A DNA stretch of 64,000 bases, from positions 53,655 to 117,654 of the forward strand of contig CANQKD010000007.1 in NCBI GenBank assembly GCA_947624375.1, read 5' to 3'. Below the pieces are notes generated by a model. It saw nothing but the letters and a program-made list of their open reading frames with translations. It did not search any database and was not told the DNA's origin. Below are positions 25,717 through 34,333 of this stretch, one piece after another; within the stretch, counting starts at the first letter, position 1, and each line of letters starts with the position of its first letter. The stretch comes from an uncultured Clostridia bacterium (GTDB lineage Bacteria > Bacillota > Clostridia > Oscillospirales > Ruminococcaceae). The translations under genes were made by a program, and so were the position numbers.

Positions 25717-28239
25717 ATGAAACTCAGCTTTTCAACACTCGCGTGTCCTGACTATTCATGGTCGGACATTTATTCAATGGCTCATGATCTCGGCTTTGAC
25801 GGCATTGAGATAAGAGGTCTGGGCGACGACATCTTCTCGGTAAAGGCAAAACCTTTCACCGAAGAGCAGCTGCCAAAAACGGTAGAGAAACTGCGCTCTC
25901 TGGGGCTGGAGATATCCTGCCTTTCTTCGGGCGCGTGCTTAAAATTTGAAGACAAACTTGACGAGGCAATTGACGAGATAACTCAGTATGCCATACTTGC
26001 AGACAAACTGGGCGTATCTTACATAAGAATACTTGCAGACCTTGACCCCGAGCCAAACGGCGATGTTGACGATGAAAAGATGATCGCGGCTCTGAAAAAG
26101 ATAGTGCCAATAGCGGAAAAGTACGAAGTTACCATGCTTGTTGAGACAAACGGCGTGTACTCTGACAGCGCAAGGCTGAAAAAGGTGCTCGATGCTGTTG
26201 ACAACCGCTGGGTAGCGGCTTTGTGGGATATGCACCACCCTTACAGATACGCAGGCGAATCGCCAGAAACCACGGTTGCAAATCTTCGCGAATATATAAA
26301 GTATGTTCATGTTAAAGACAGCGTAATGATAGACGGCAAGCCCGAATACAAGCTTATGGGCGAGGGCGATATGCCGCTTGACGATATGTTCAAGGCGCTT
26401 CTGAGCATTGACTACACCGGTTATGTTTCTCTTGAATGGGTAAAGAGGTGGGCTAAGAACCTCTACAGTGCAGGCGTGGTGTTCCCGCAGTTTGAAAACT
26501 ACATGAAAGCTTACAAGGGCAAACATACCGAGGCTCTCTGTGATAACAACAGGGGCACGGGAAAGTACATCTGGCCGAAAGAAAAGCTTATCGACTGCCT
26601 TTTCCCCGATGTTCTTGACAGGGTGTGCGAGGAGTTCCCCGAGCAGTACGCTTTCAGATACACCGAGCTTGACTACACAAGAACATATCCGCAGTTCAGA
26701 GATGACGTTGACACGTTTGCACGCTCTCTGATAGCTTTGGGAGTAAAGAAAGGCGATCACGTTGCTATCTGGGCAACAAACGTTCCGCAGTGGTATATAA
26801 CATTCTGGGCTACCACCAAAATAGGCGCGGTGCTGGTTACAGTAAATACCGCATACAAGATTCACGAGGCTGAGTATCTGCTGAGGCAGTCTGACACGCA
26901 CACGCTTGTTATGATAGACGGCTTCAAGGATTCAAACTATGTAGAGATAATCAAAGAGATATGCCCCGAGCTTGCGACTTGCGAGCCCGGCAAACTGGAG
27001 TCAAAGAGGCTGCCCGTACTGAAAAACGTTATAACCTGCGATTCAAAACAGCCCGGCTGCTTTACATGGGAAGAAGCCATAGCGCTTGCAGAAAAAGTGC
27101 CTTACAGCGAAGTTGAAGTAATGCGCCGCAAGATAAATAAGCACGATGTATGCAATATGCAGTACACCTCGGGCACAACGGGCTTCCCGAAAGGCGTTAT
27201 GCTCACCCACTACAATGTTGTAAACAACGGCAAGGCTATCGGCGACTGCATGGATCTTTCCACCGCTGACAGAATGATGATACAGGTGCCTATGTTCCAC
27301 TGCTTCGGCATGGTGCTGGCTATGACTGCATCGGTAACTCACGCGGTGACGATGTCGCCTATAACGGCTTTCTCGCCCAGAAAAGGTCTTGACTGCATAA
27401 ACAAAGAGAAGATAACCTGCTTCCACGGTGTGCCGACAATGTTCATAGCAATGCTCGGTCACGAAAACTTCCCCAAGACGGACTTTTCATACATGAGGAC
27501 TGGCATTATGGCAGGTTCGCCCTGCCCGATAAAGGCTATGCAGGACGTTATAGAAAAGATGAACATGAAAGAGATATGCATAACCTACGGTCAGACGGAG
27601 GCATCGCCTGCTACCACTATGTCAAAGACTACCGACTCTATAGAAACGAGAGTAAACACCGTTGGCGGACCGATATTCGGCGTTGAGTGCAAGATAGTTG
27701 ACCCAGAGACGAACGAGGAGCTTCCCGACAATGTTGATGGCGAGTTCTGCGCGAGGGGATACAACATCATGAAAGGCTACTACAAAATGGAGGCGGCTAC
27801 GGAAGCGGCTATAGACAAGGACGGCTGGCTGCACACGGGCGACCTTGCAAGACGTCTGCCTGACGGGAATTTCAAGATAACAGGACGTATAAAAGATATG
27901 ATAATCCGCGGCGGCGAGAACATTTACCCCAAGGAGATAGAGGACTTTATATACACCCATCCCAAGGTGCAGGACGTTCAGGTAATAGGCGTGCCCGACA
28001 AGGCTTACGGCGAGGAGATAATGGCGTGCATCATCCTGAAGCCGGGCGAACAGGCCACCGAGGAGGAAATGAAAGAGTATGTTATGTCGCATATGGCAAA
28101 GCACAAAGTGCCCAGATACGTTGACTTTGTAAGCGAGTTCCCGATGAACGCGGCAGGCAAGATACTCAAATACAAAATGCGCGAAGCTGCTGTTGAAAAG
28201 CTGGGCCTTCAGTCGGCAAACAGTGTAGAGACGGCGTAA
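25717..28239 (+). CDS. Fusion of a sugar-phosphate isomerase-like TIM barrel and an AMP-forming acyl-CoA synthetase
   Basis: An 840-residue two-domain enzyme. Residues 1-275 are a xylose-isomerase-like/AP-endonuclease-2 TIM barrel (FSTLACPDYSWSDIYSMAHD, LVETNGV, WDMHHPYRYAGES, YVHVKDS, GYVSLEW), with Glu/Asp/His residues placed as in metal-binding isomerases and epimerases. Residues about 290-830 are an acyl-CoA synthetase with a complete A3 motif (YTSGTTGFPKG, about 483-493), ITYGQTEASP, WLHTGDLA and FKITGRIKDMIIRGGENIYP. The terminal AGKILKYKMRE carries the catalytic Lys. The acyl substrate is unknown; medium-chain or branched acids are possible. It is controlled by the T-box at 25388-25652. 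No frameshift or stop separates the domains. Confidence 0.9.
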   Translation: MKLSFSTLACPDYSWSDIYSMAHDLGFDGIEIRGLGDDIFSVKAKPFTEEQLPKTVEKLRSLGLEISCLSSGACLKFEDKLDEAIDEITQYAILADKLGVSYIRILADLDPEPNGDVDDEKMIAALKKIVPIAEKYEVTMLVETNGVYSDSARLKKVLDAVDNRWVAALWDMHHPYRYAGESPETTVANLREYIKYVHVKDSVMIDGKPEYKLMGEGDMPLDDMFKALLSIDYTGYVSLEWVKRWAKNLYSAGVVFPQFENYMKAYKGKHTEALCDNNRGTGKYIWPKEKLIDCLFPDVLDRVCEEFPEQYAFRYTELDYTRTYPQFRDDVDTFARSLIALGVKKGDHVAIWATNVPQWYITFWATTKIGAVLVTVNTAYKIHEAEYLLRQSDTHTLVMIDGFKDSNYVEIIKEICPELATCEPGKLESKRLPVLKNVITCDSKQPGCFTWEEAIALAEKVPYSEVEVMRRKINKHDVCNMQYTSGTTGFPKGVMLTHYNVVNNGKAIGDCMDLSTADRMMIQVPMFHCFGMVLAMTASVTHAVTMSPITAFSPRKGLDCINKEKITCFHGVPTMFIAMLGHENFPKTDFSYMRTGIMAGSPCPIKAMQDVIEKMNMKEICITYGQTEASPATTMSKTTDSIETRVNTVGGPIFGVECKIVDPETNEELPDNVDGEFCARGYNIMKGYYKMEAATEAAIDKDGWLHTGDLARRLPDGNFKITGRIKDMIIRGGENIYPKEIEDFIYTHPKVQDVQVIGVPDKAYGEEIMACIILKPGEQATEEEMKEYVMSHMAKHKVPRYVDFVSEFPMNAAGKILKYKMREAAVEKLGLQSANSVETA

Positions 28240-28254
28240 ATTACAGGCAAAATA

Positions 28255-28289
28255 AAAGTGCAGTACCAAAACAGTGCTGCACTTTGTTT
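28255..28289. terminator. Bidirectional terminator
   Basis: AAAGTGCAG (28255-28263) pairs with CTGCACTTT (28277-28285). It lies between the fusion gene and the convergent Thr-rich gene, with T-rich ends on both strands. Confidence 0.75.
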
Positions 28290-28298
28290 ATGTATTTT

Positions 28299-29087
28299 TC
28301 AGCTCCAATAGTCGTAGCCGGGCGGTGTCGGCTCTTCATAAGGCGGACCCGGGTCATCACTGCTGTCGTCGGGCTGATCGTAGTCGGGTACGCTGCTGTC
28401 GTCAGGCTGATCATAGCCGGGTATATCTTCGTATGAAGTCGTAGTTGTCGTAGTAGTTTTTCTTGTAGTTGTTGTGGTAGTTGTTGTAGTTGTAGTGGTA
28501 TCTGTAGGTTTGGGCTCTGACATCGGGCGCCATGTCGGGGTAGGTTTGTTCTTTGGTGTTGTTCTGCTGCTTTCATCATCTTCATCGGCAGTGGAAACAG
28601 GTTTGCTTTTCGGGGTCGTATTGCTGCTGTGACTGCTGACAGACGAGGGATAAGTGTATTGTGGAACAGTATTGTTTTGGTAGGGGGTAGTATACCAGTT
28701 GTATGGTGTGGTAGTATACGGGTCATACGGGGTGGTGTATAAGTCATCGGAAGAAATACTGCTTTCGTCTTCTGTGGGCTCTGATGTTTCGGGCGTGGTA
28801 ACTTCGGGAGTGGTGCTTTTGGACGATGTTTTCTTCTTGCTGCCTGTGGTGGTCTTACTTTCCTCGGCGGCAGAAGTGCTTTCGGTGCTCTCTGTGATCG
28901 AAGAAACGGTAGTGACCGAAGCGATCTCGTCTTGAGTAACAACGGCGCTTCCCTGCGAGGTGTCGCTTATGTCCGATCTTTTCATCTCGCTGTTGTCATC
29001 AGAAAGTATAAGCAAAGACAGCACAGCTATCATAATTGCGCTGACGACGCCAAGTACTGTAACGGTTATTTTATATTTGTTGTCCAT
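28299..29087 (-). CDS. Ser/Thr/Pro-rich membrane-anchored surface protein
   Basis: A 262-residue low-complexity protein with a short basic start, one hydrophobic segment (about 7-28) and no further membrane helix. The outer part is mucin-like: Ser/Thr-rich, then Tyr-Thr-Thr-Pro-Tyr units (about 117-140), a run of 12 Thr (about 197-208) and a second of 7, and a duplicated YDQPDDSS unit near the end. It has no globular domain. It may be a flexible, possibly glycosylated surface protein. The ATG has a weak GGAGATGA site. A frame of 233 codons overlapping it in another register is an artefact. Confidence 0.7.
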   Translation of the reverse strand: MDNKYKITVTVLGVVSAIMIAVLSLLILSDDNSEMKRSDISDTSQGSAVVTQDEIASVTTVSSITESTESTSAAEESKTTTGSKKKTSSKSTTPEVTTPETSEPTEDESSISSDDLYTTPYDPYTTTPYNWYTTPYQNNTVPQYTYPSSVSSHSSNTTPKSKPVSTADEDDESSRTTPKNKPTPTWRPMSEPKPTDTTTTTTTTTTTTRKTTTTTTTSYEDIPGYDQPDDSSVPDYDQPDDSSDDPGPPYEEPTPPGYDYWS

Positions 29088-29170
29088 CTTGTCATCTCCG
29101 TTAAATCGTTAAGGGACTGTTTTATATATGTATAAATAGTATAACACTTTTGCAAAGCAATTGTCAAGTA

Positions 29171-29632
29171 TTATCGCAATATATCGAGAGATGTATTTTT
29201 CAGGGCGCAGCGGCAGAGTATATCGCGGCACTCTGAGATAAGCTCATCACTTAAATTATCTTTAATACTATCATAACTTTCAAGCGCCTGAGAGATAAGC
29301 GGCTTTTGCCAGCTGAAAAGATAAGACCCTGCGAAGTTTTTGACTATTGCCCACGGCAGGTCGCCGCTGTAGTTTCTGCCGAGTTTTCCGCTGACCCACA
29401 GACGCAGCGTTTCAAGGGTGTTATTGGTAAAGCCGTCTGCAAAGTGAGAGGCATAGAACACTGCGGAATACATATCACGCTCGTTGTCGGGCGCAATGGC
29501 AAGCGTTAAAGATAGGCAGCAGATGATGAATTTCTGCTCTGCGGCATTGCTCGTCAGGCTTTTTGAAAGCCTCAGTATATCATCGGTACTTGGCAGCTCT
29601 GGCGGTATTATCTTTTTTACTTTTGTTTTCAA
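29171..29632 (-). CDS. Hypothetical protein next to an Rrf2 regulator
   Basis: A 153-residue helical protein without signal or membrane segment (LPSTDDILRLSKSLTSNAAE, LWVSGKLGRNYSGDLPWAIV). The TTG at 29632 has AGGAG (29641-29645) eight bases upstream; a longer reading from 29713 would run through a promoter-like region. I recognise no family. It lies 81 bases after the Rrf2 gene on the same strand, behind a palindrome, so regulation by Rrf2 is plausible. Confidence 0.6.
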   Translation of the reverse strand: MKTKVKKIIPPELPSTDDILRLSKSLTSNAAEQKFIICCLSLTLAIAPDNERDMYSAVFYASHFADGFTNNTLETLRLWVSGKLGRNYSGDLPWAIVKNFAGSYLFSWQKPLISQALESYDSIKDNLSDELISECRDILCRCALKNTSLDILR

Positions 29633-29659
29633 AGGGTGTGCTCCTCGCTGAAAAAATAC

Positions 29660-29688
29660 TTGACTACCGTTTGGGTAGGTGATATAAT
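29660..29688 (+). promoter_or_regulatory. Consensus-like promoter on the plus strand with an embedded palindrome
   Basis: TTGACT (29660-29665), 17-base spacer, TATAAT (29683-29688). The spacer contains CTACC-GTTTG-GGTAG (29664-29678), an inverted repeat that could be an Rrf2 operator. It points into the 3' end of the minus-strand rrf2 gene, so it would make an antisense transcript. Confidence 0.5.
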
Positions 29689-29713
29689 ATTTTACGGTGT
29701 CTGTTATATACAA

Positions 29714-30148
29714 CTATATAACATAGTCGCCGCCGTCTGCGTGCTGTTTGTCAAGAATATCCTGAAGTGTAACAGAATCGAGATATTCGTTGATGACCTT
29801 ATAAAGCCCCTGCCATACCGCCAGAGTAGCGCAGTTATCGCTTCTGTCGCAGCCTATGGGGTCGCAGTCAAGGCAGGCAACGGGAGCTAAACTGCCCTCG
29901 GTAAGGCGCAGTATCATGCCGACGGTGTACTTATCGGGCGTGCCCGAGAGCATATAACCGCCCTGATAGCCGCGGTTAGTAAGCAGAACGCCGCTTTTTG
30001 TCAGCACGGGAACTATCTGTTCAAGATACTTTTTTGAGATATTCTGCCGCTGCGCAACATCTTTCAAAGCTACATAACCGTCACCGCGGTGCTCTGAGAG
30101 ATCGAGCAGCAGCCTAAGGGCATATCTTCCTTTTGTAGATATTTTCAT
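29714..30148 (-). CDS. Rrf2/IscR-family Fe-S regulator
   Basis: A 144-residue winged-helix regulator beginning MKISTKGRYALRLLLDLSEH. Recognition helix region: VALKDVAQRQNISKKYLEQI. Wing: RGYQGGYMLSGTPDKY. Three or four cysteines in ACLDCDPIGCDRSDNC (about residues 91-106) are placed as in IscR/NsrR-type sensors that bind an iron-sulfur cluster. Its own upstream region has an imperfect palindrome, ACCTAT...ATAGGT (about 30188-30214), a candidate autoregulatory site. No isc/suf genes are adjacent. Confidence 0.92.
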   Translation of the reverse strand: MKISTKGRYALRLLLDLSEHRGDGYVALKDVAQRQNISKKYLEQIVPVLTKSGVLLTNRGYQGGYMLSGTPDKYTVGMILRLTEGSLAPVACLDCDPIGCDRSDNCATLAVWQGLYKVINEYLDSVTLQDILDKQHADGGDYVI

Positions 30149-30272
30149 ACTTGATCACTTACCTAACATCTATAATATATCCATATACCTATAATAACAT
30201 ATATTTAATAGGTTTTCAAGTACCGACCCAATATAATATTTGTAAAAATTTAAAAACGGAGTGTGAAAAAAT

Positions 30273-31187
30273 ATGACGCTGCAACAACTACGCTATATAA
30301 TAACGATCTCAGAGGCAGGCTCGCTGAGCAAGGCGGCACAGATACTTTACATATCTCAGCCGTCTCTTACATCGTCTGTGAGGGAGCTTGAAAACGAGCT
30401 TGGCATAACGATATTCCACCGAAGCGGCAAGGGTATGTCGCTGACTAACGACGGTGTTGTGTTTTTGTCGTCTGCCAGATATTTATATACCCAGTATGAA
30501 TCGCTGATGGAGCAGTACGACAAGAACGGACCGCACAAAAAGAGATTCGCGATATCGGCACAGCATTACTCGTTCGCGGTGAAGAGCTTTGTAGAGCTGG
30601 TAAAGAGGTACAACACAGCCGAATACGAATTTGCGGTGAGGGAGACAAAAACGCGTGAGGTGATAGAAGACGTAAGCACTATGCGCAGCGAGATAGGTGT
30701 TATATATCTGAGCGATTTCAACCGCAAGGCGATGATGAAGGTGCTTTCCTCAAACGGGCTGGAGTTTCACAAACTGATAGACTGCAAGGCATACGCATAT
30801 ATGAGCAAGAGCCACCCGCTGGCGAAAAGTGAGAGCGTAAGCTTTAAAGAGCTGGAAGACTACCCGTGCCTGTCGTTTGAGCAGGGGGGAGAGAGCTCGT
30901 TTTACTATGCGGAGGAGATATTCAGCACAAACCACTATCCGCGAATGATAAAGGTAAGCGACAGAGCTACCATACTTAATCTTATGGTGGGGCTCAACGG
31001 CTACACTGTGTGCTCGGGCATAATATGCGGCGAACTGAACGGTGACGGCTACATTGCCATACCTATTGAAGATGCCGGCGGCGAAGAGATAATGGAGATA
31101 GGCTATATAGTAAAAAAAGAGCTTATAATGAGCAAGCTCGCGGTCGAATACATAGACGAGCTGAAAAGGTACTTAAACGAGCAATAA
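30273..31187 (+). CDS. LysR-family transcriptional regulator
   Basis: A 304-residue regulator. The N-terminal winged helix is MTLQQLRYIITISEAGSLSK, with AAQILYISQPSLTSSVRELE and NELGITIFHRSGKGMSLTNDG (cited in part). The C-terminal half is a periplasmic-binding-like effector domain (FAISAQHYSFAVKSFVELV, EIGVIYLSDF). It is transcribed away from the rrf2 gene. Its target and effector are unknown. A terminator follows. Confidence 0.95.
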   Translation: MTLQQLRYIITISEAGSLSKAAQILYISQPSLTSSVRELENELGITIFHRSGKGMSLTNDGVVFLSSARYLYTQYESLMEQYDKNGPHKKRFAISAQHYSFAVKSFVELVKRYNTAEYEFAVRETKTREVIEDVSTMRSEIGVIYLSDFNRKAMMKVLSSNGLEFHKLIDCKAYAYMSKSHPLAKSESVSFKELEDYPCLSFEQGGESSFYYAEEIFSTNHYPRMIKVSDRATILNLMVGLNGYTVCSGIICGELNGDGYIAIPIEDAGGEEIMEIGYIVKKELIMSKLAVEYIDELKRYLNEQ

Positions 31188-31190
31188 CAT

Positions 31191-31227
31191 AAAAGAGACA
31201 AGGAAAAATTCCCTGTCTCTTTTTTTG
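31191..31227. terminator. Bidirectional terminator
   Basis: AAAGAGACAAGG pairs with CCCTGTCTCTTT, followed by seven T residues. It lies between lysR and the convergent PII-like gene. Confidence 0.85.
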
Positions 31228-31245
31228 CAACAATATCAAGAACGT

Positions 31246-31584
31246 TTATATGATACCCTCGGAAAATGATATAGGCAGCGCAAACATTACGCCTGCGTTG
31301 GGCTTTGAAAGATCGCCGCACACTTCATGCACAACGTCTTTCGCAGTTTCTGCCTGTTCTTCGGGAAGCGCTAACATTATCATGTTTCCGTTTGTGGGCG
31401 GAATATTTCCAAGTATCGTGCCAATGGCGGCAAGCATCTGCACATTCTGGCTTTTGGAGAGAAACCTTGCCATACCTGTTGTTTCTACGACCGTGCCGCC
31501 CTTTATGCCCTTTTCGGCAAATGACTGCATCAGGGTATCGACGATCTCCGATTTCTTTAATATTATCACTAATAACTGCTGCAT
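31246..31584 (-). CDS. PII-like (GlnB-type) small signalling protein
   Basis: A 112-residue protein beginning MQQLLVIILKKSEIVDTLMQ, with a Gly-rich turn EKGIKGGTVVETTGMA and a late strand GNMIMLALPEEQ, as in PII-like ferredoxin-fold proteins. The usual T-loop tyrosine motif of GlnB is not seen, so it is a PII-like rather than a canonical nitrogen regulator. The ATG at 31584 has an AGGAGG site; a longer in-frame start is unlikely. It is 34 bases downstream of prmA in the same direction. Confidence 0.65.
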   Translation of the reverse strand: MQQLLVIILKKSEIVDTLMQSFAEKGIKGGTVVETTGMARFLSKSQNVQMLAAIGTILGNIPPTNGNMIMLALPEEQAETAKDVVHEVCGDLSKPNAGVMFALPISFSEGII

Positions 31585-31618
31585 TTTTGACCTCCTTTCT
31601 GTTTGGCAACAGGATAAG

Positions 31619-32590
31619 CTACGCATTTTTTACAAACGAGCAGGCTATCCAGTCGTCCTTTTGCCTTTTGCCTGTAAGTGTGAAGCCGTTTTTCAGGATA
31701 CTGTCCAGCACTTCGGGAAAGCGTTTTTCGATAATGCCCGATGTTATCAGCCTGCCGCCGCTTTTTAAAAAGTCAGCAAAATACTGCGACATGGCTATAA
31801 GCACATCGGCGACTATGTTTGCGCACACGACGTCATACTCTTTGCCGATGCTTTGGCGCAGGGCGCTGTCTTCGATGATATTTCCGCACACCGACTTGTA
31901 ACGCTCTGGTGAGATGCCGTTTTTGGCGGCGTTTTCGGCTGCTATGTTTACAGCGCCTTGTTCGATATCCACCGCGTATGCAGATGATGCGCCCAGCATA
32001 ACGCCGCTTACCGAGAGTATACCGCTGCCGCAGCCCAGGTCGAGAAGCCGATCCCCTTGCTGTATGTTTTCTTCCAGAAGCTCCAGGCACAGCTGCGTTG
32101 TGTTGTGCTGCCCCGTGCCAAAGCTTGCCGCAGGGTCTATCTCGACCACAATGCGTTTTTCTTGCGGCTGTGTTTGCTCCCACGAGGGCTTTATAAGCAG
32201 CCTCTCGCCAATTTTCAGCGGTTTGAAGAACTGCTTCCAGTTGTTTGCCCAGTCTTGTTCGCGCACCGATGAAAACTCACATTCCAGCCTGCCGTACTCG
32301 CCGCCGCTGTCTAAAGCTTTCAAAGCAGCGAGCTGCTGCTTTATCATAGAGAGCGTTTCCGCGCCGTCGGCATCGTTTGAAATATACACGGTGACAGATG
32401 TTTCTGCGTTGCGAAGCTCGTAAAGGTCATCATCGATATAATCCCAGTTGCCGTCCTTGTGCTGAAGAAAATCCTCAAAGTCGTTTTTATCCTGAATGAC
32501 AAAACCGCTTATGCCGATATCCATAAGTCTGCCCGTAAGGGCATCCACCCCCTGCGATGAGGTGTATATTTTCAGCTCTGTCCAATCCAT
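31619..32590 (-). CDS. prmA: Ribosomal protein L11 methyltransferase
   Basis: SAM-dependent methyltransferase of 323 residues that modifies ribosomal protein L11. The N-terminal substrate-recognition region starts MDWTELKIYTSSQGVDALT. The central motif EIDPAASFGTGQHNTTQLCLE is the PrmA hallmark (cited in part). The SAM site is LLDLGCGSGILSVSGVMLGA, and the DVVCANIVADVLIAM motif IV region contains the N-I-V variant of NPPY-type loops seen in PrmA. The ATG at 32590 with AGGAAG was preferred to a start nine bases upstream. Confidence 0.95.
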   Translation of the reverse strand: MDWTELKIYTSSQGVDALTGRLMDIGISGFVIQDKNDFEDFLQHKDGNWDYIDDDLYELRNAETSVTVYISNDADGAETLSMIKQQLAALKALDSGGEYGRLECEFSSVREQDWANNWKQFFKPLKIGERLLIKPSWEQTQPQEKRIVVEIDPAASFGTGQHNTTQLCLELLEENIQQGDRLLDLGCGSGILSVSGVMLGASSAYAVDIEQGAVNIAAENAAKNGISPERYKSVCGNIIEDSALRQSIGKEYDVVCANIVADVLIAMSQYFADFLKSGGRLITSGIIEKRFPEVLDSILKNGFTLTGKRQKDDWIACSFVKNA

Positions 32591-32770
32591 GCAACGCACT
32601 TCCTTTAGATTTACCGCAAAATGCGGCGTATTATTAGTATAGCATATTTTGAAATATTTGTAAAGAGTAATTTTTCGCGCTTGGCATATAGCCTGTTTTG
32701 TGTGAATATAAATGTTTTAGGTACACTCAAAATACCTGAACGAGTAATTAAAACACAACAGGAGGAAGCT

Positions 32771-34333
32771 ATGGATCTTAAACTTAACCGTGAGATCTTC
32801 ACTGCCTCGGAGACCGCTTTTGACAACGGCTTCGAGCAGGCGATCGAGCTTGACTACATTCTTCCCGACTACTATCCCGACATATTCAGGGTGCTTAAAT
32901 GCCGCCTGCTGCCGAGAATAGTATCGCAGAGCATAAACGGCGACAAGCTTACCTATGAGCTGTGCGCCGTTATAAAGGTAATGTACGTCAGCGAAAATTC
33001 AGGCAAGCTCAGCTGCATTGAGCAGAAACTGAGCTACACACGTTCATGCGACATACCAAGCGGCATCAAAAACCCGTGCGTTACCGTAATGGCAAAGGCG
33101 GACTACATAAACTGCCGTGTGGTAAATCAGCGAAGACTTGACCTGCGCGGCGCAGTTACATCAAAAGTAAGGCTGTGCTGCGAAAAAGGCAGGTCGGCGG
33201 TGGCAGATGCCATGGGCTGCGGCATACAGCTGTATCACGAGAGCGTGACATACCCGACAAACAGGCTGTATGCATCAAAACGCATAACCATTGTAGAGGA
33301 GCTGGAGCTCGGCGAAACAAAGCCGCCTATCTCTTCTGTAATACGCAGCGACTGCATTGCAACACTGGGCGAGAAAAAGTTGGTATCGGGCAAACTGGTG
33401 ATAAAGGGCGATGCGTATATAAACGTTCTTTACAGCAGTGAAAACGGCGAAGACAGCGCAAGCCTTGAAACTATGCGCTTCTCGGTGCCTTTCAGCCAGA
33501 TAATGGACATTGACGGCATTGACGAGCGTTATGAAAACTACGTTGACCTTATACAGAGCGGCTGCAGCGTTATAGTAAAGGGTGACGATCAGAAGTCGCT
33601 TGAATGTGAGATAGTTCTGCTGGTGAACTGCCGCGCGGTAAAATACGAAACAGGAGAGCTTGTGACAGATGTATTCTCCACGGGGTATGATCTTGACATT
33701 GACAAAAGCGATGAGAAGATAGAGAGCGTTCCCGTTGAGATATGCGAGCCGCACACCCACACCGCAAGGCTTACCTGCCAGGACGGCGAGATAGCGGCGG
33801 TATATGACAACTGGTGCGATGTTTCAAACGTGAGCGGCAGGTTCAGCTTTGACAAAAACAGCCTTATAGTAAGCGGAAATCTCTCGTTTGCGCTGGTTGG
33901 CAGAAACGACAGCGGCGTGCCGATATATTTAGAGAGCGACACGGCTTTTGAACACGTTATAGAGAGCGAGTGCGCCACACAGGACAGCCTTTTAGAGCCG
34001 AGAGTGGATATAGTGGGCTGCTCATATACGCTGTGCGACCCCTCTACCGTTGAGATAAAGGCTGATCTGAGCATATGCGGCACTGTTTCAAAGCTTATTA
34101 CAAAGCGGCTGATAACCGATATAAAAATATCGGAAGAGCAGACCGAAAGGGCAAGGCAGAGCGCGCTGAAGCTTTACTATGCAAAAAGCGGCGAGAGGGT
34201 ATGGGATATAGCAAAGAAATACCGCATACCGGTATCGGCGATAACGGGTGAGAATGATCTGGCGGCTGACATACTTGCCGAGGACAAAATGCTGCTGATA
34301 CCCGATATAGAAGAAAGGAAACCGAGCATATGA
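32771..34333 (+). CDS. SipL-like spore coat morphogenetic protein (DUF3794 repeats plus LysM)
   Basis: A 520-residue protein with two to three DUF3794 (SipL/SpoVID) repeats over most of its length (for example IELDYILPDYYPDIFRVLKC at the start, and FSVPFSQIMDIDGIDERYEN) and a C-terminal LysM domain (YYAKSGERVWDIAKKYRIPV...ILAEDKMLLIP, about 465-515). In Clostridioides difficile SipL binds SpoIVA through its LysM domain and is needed for the coat. The adjacent overlapping spoIVA supports the same role here. The ATG at 32771 has AGGAGG; upstream in-frame codons do not fit the family. The gene overlaps spoIVA by four bases. Confidence 0.9.
   Translation: MDLKLNREIFTASETAFDNGFEQAIELDYILPDYYPDIFRVLKCRLLPRIVSQSINGDKLTYELCAVIKVMYVSENSGKLSCIEQKLSYTRSCDIPSGIKNPCVTVMAKADYINCRVVNQRRLDLRGAVTSKVRLCCEKGRSAVADAMGCGIQLYHESVTYPTNRLYASKRITIVEELELGETKPPISSVIRSDCIATLGEKKLVSGKLVIKGDAYINVLYSSENGEDSASLETMRFSVPFSQIMDIDGIDERYENYVDLIQSGCSVIVKGDDQKSLECEIVLLVNCRAVKYETGELVTDVFSTGYDLDIDKSDEKIESVPVEICEPHTHTARLTCQDGEIAAVYDNWCDVSNVSGRFSFDKNSLIVSGNLSFALVGRNDSGVPIYLESDTAFEHVIESECATQDSLLEPRVDIVGCSYTLCDPSTVEIKADLSICGTVSKLITKRLITDIKISEEQTERARQSALKLYYAKSGERVWDIAKKYRIPVSAITGENDLAADILAEDKMLLIPDIEERKPSI

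Noticed and set aside
28241..28942. Minus-strand open frame of 233 codons in another register of the Thr-rich gene
   Set aside because: Its composition is a frame-shifted repeat, and it runs through a terminator. The frame with a signal-anchor and a proper start is preferred.
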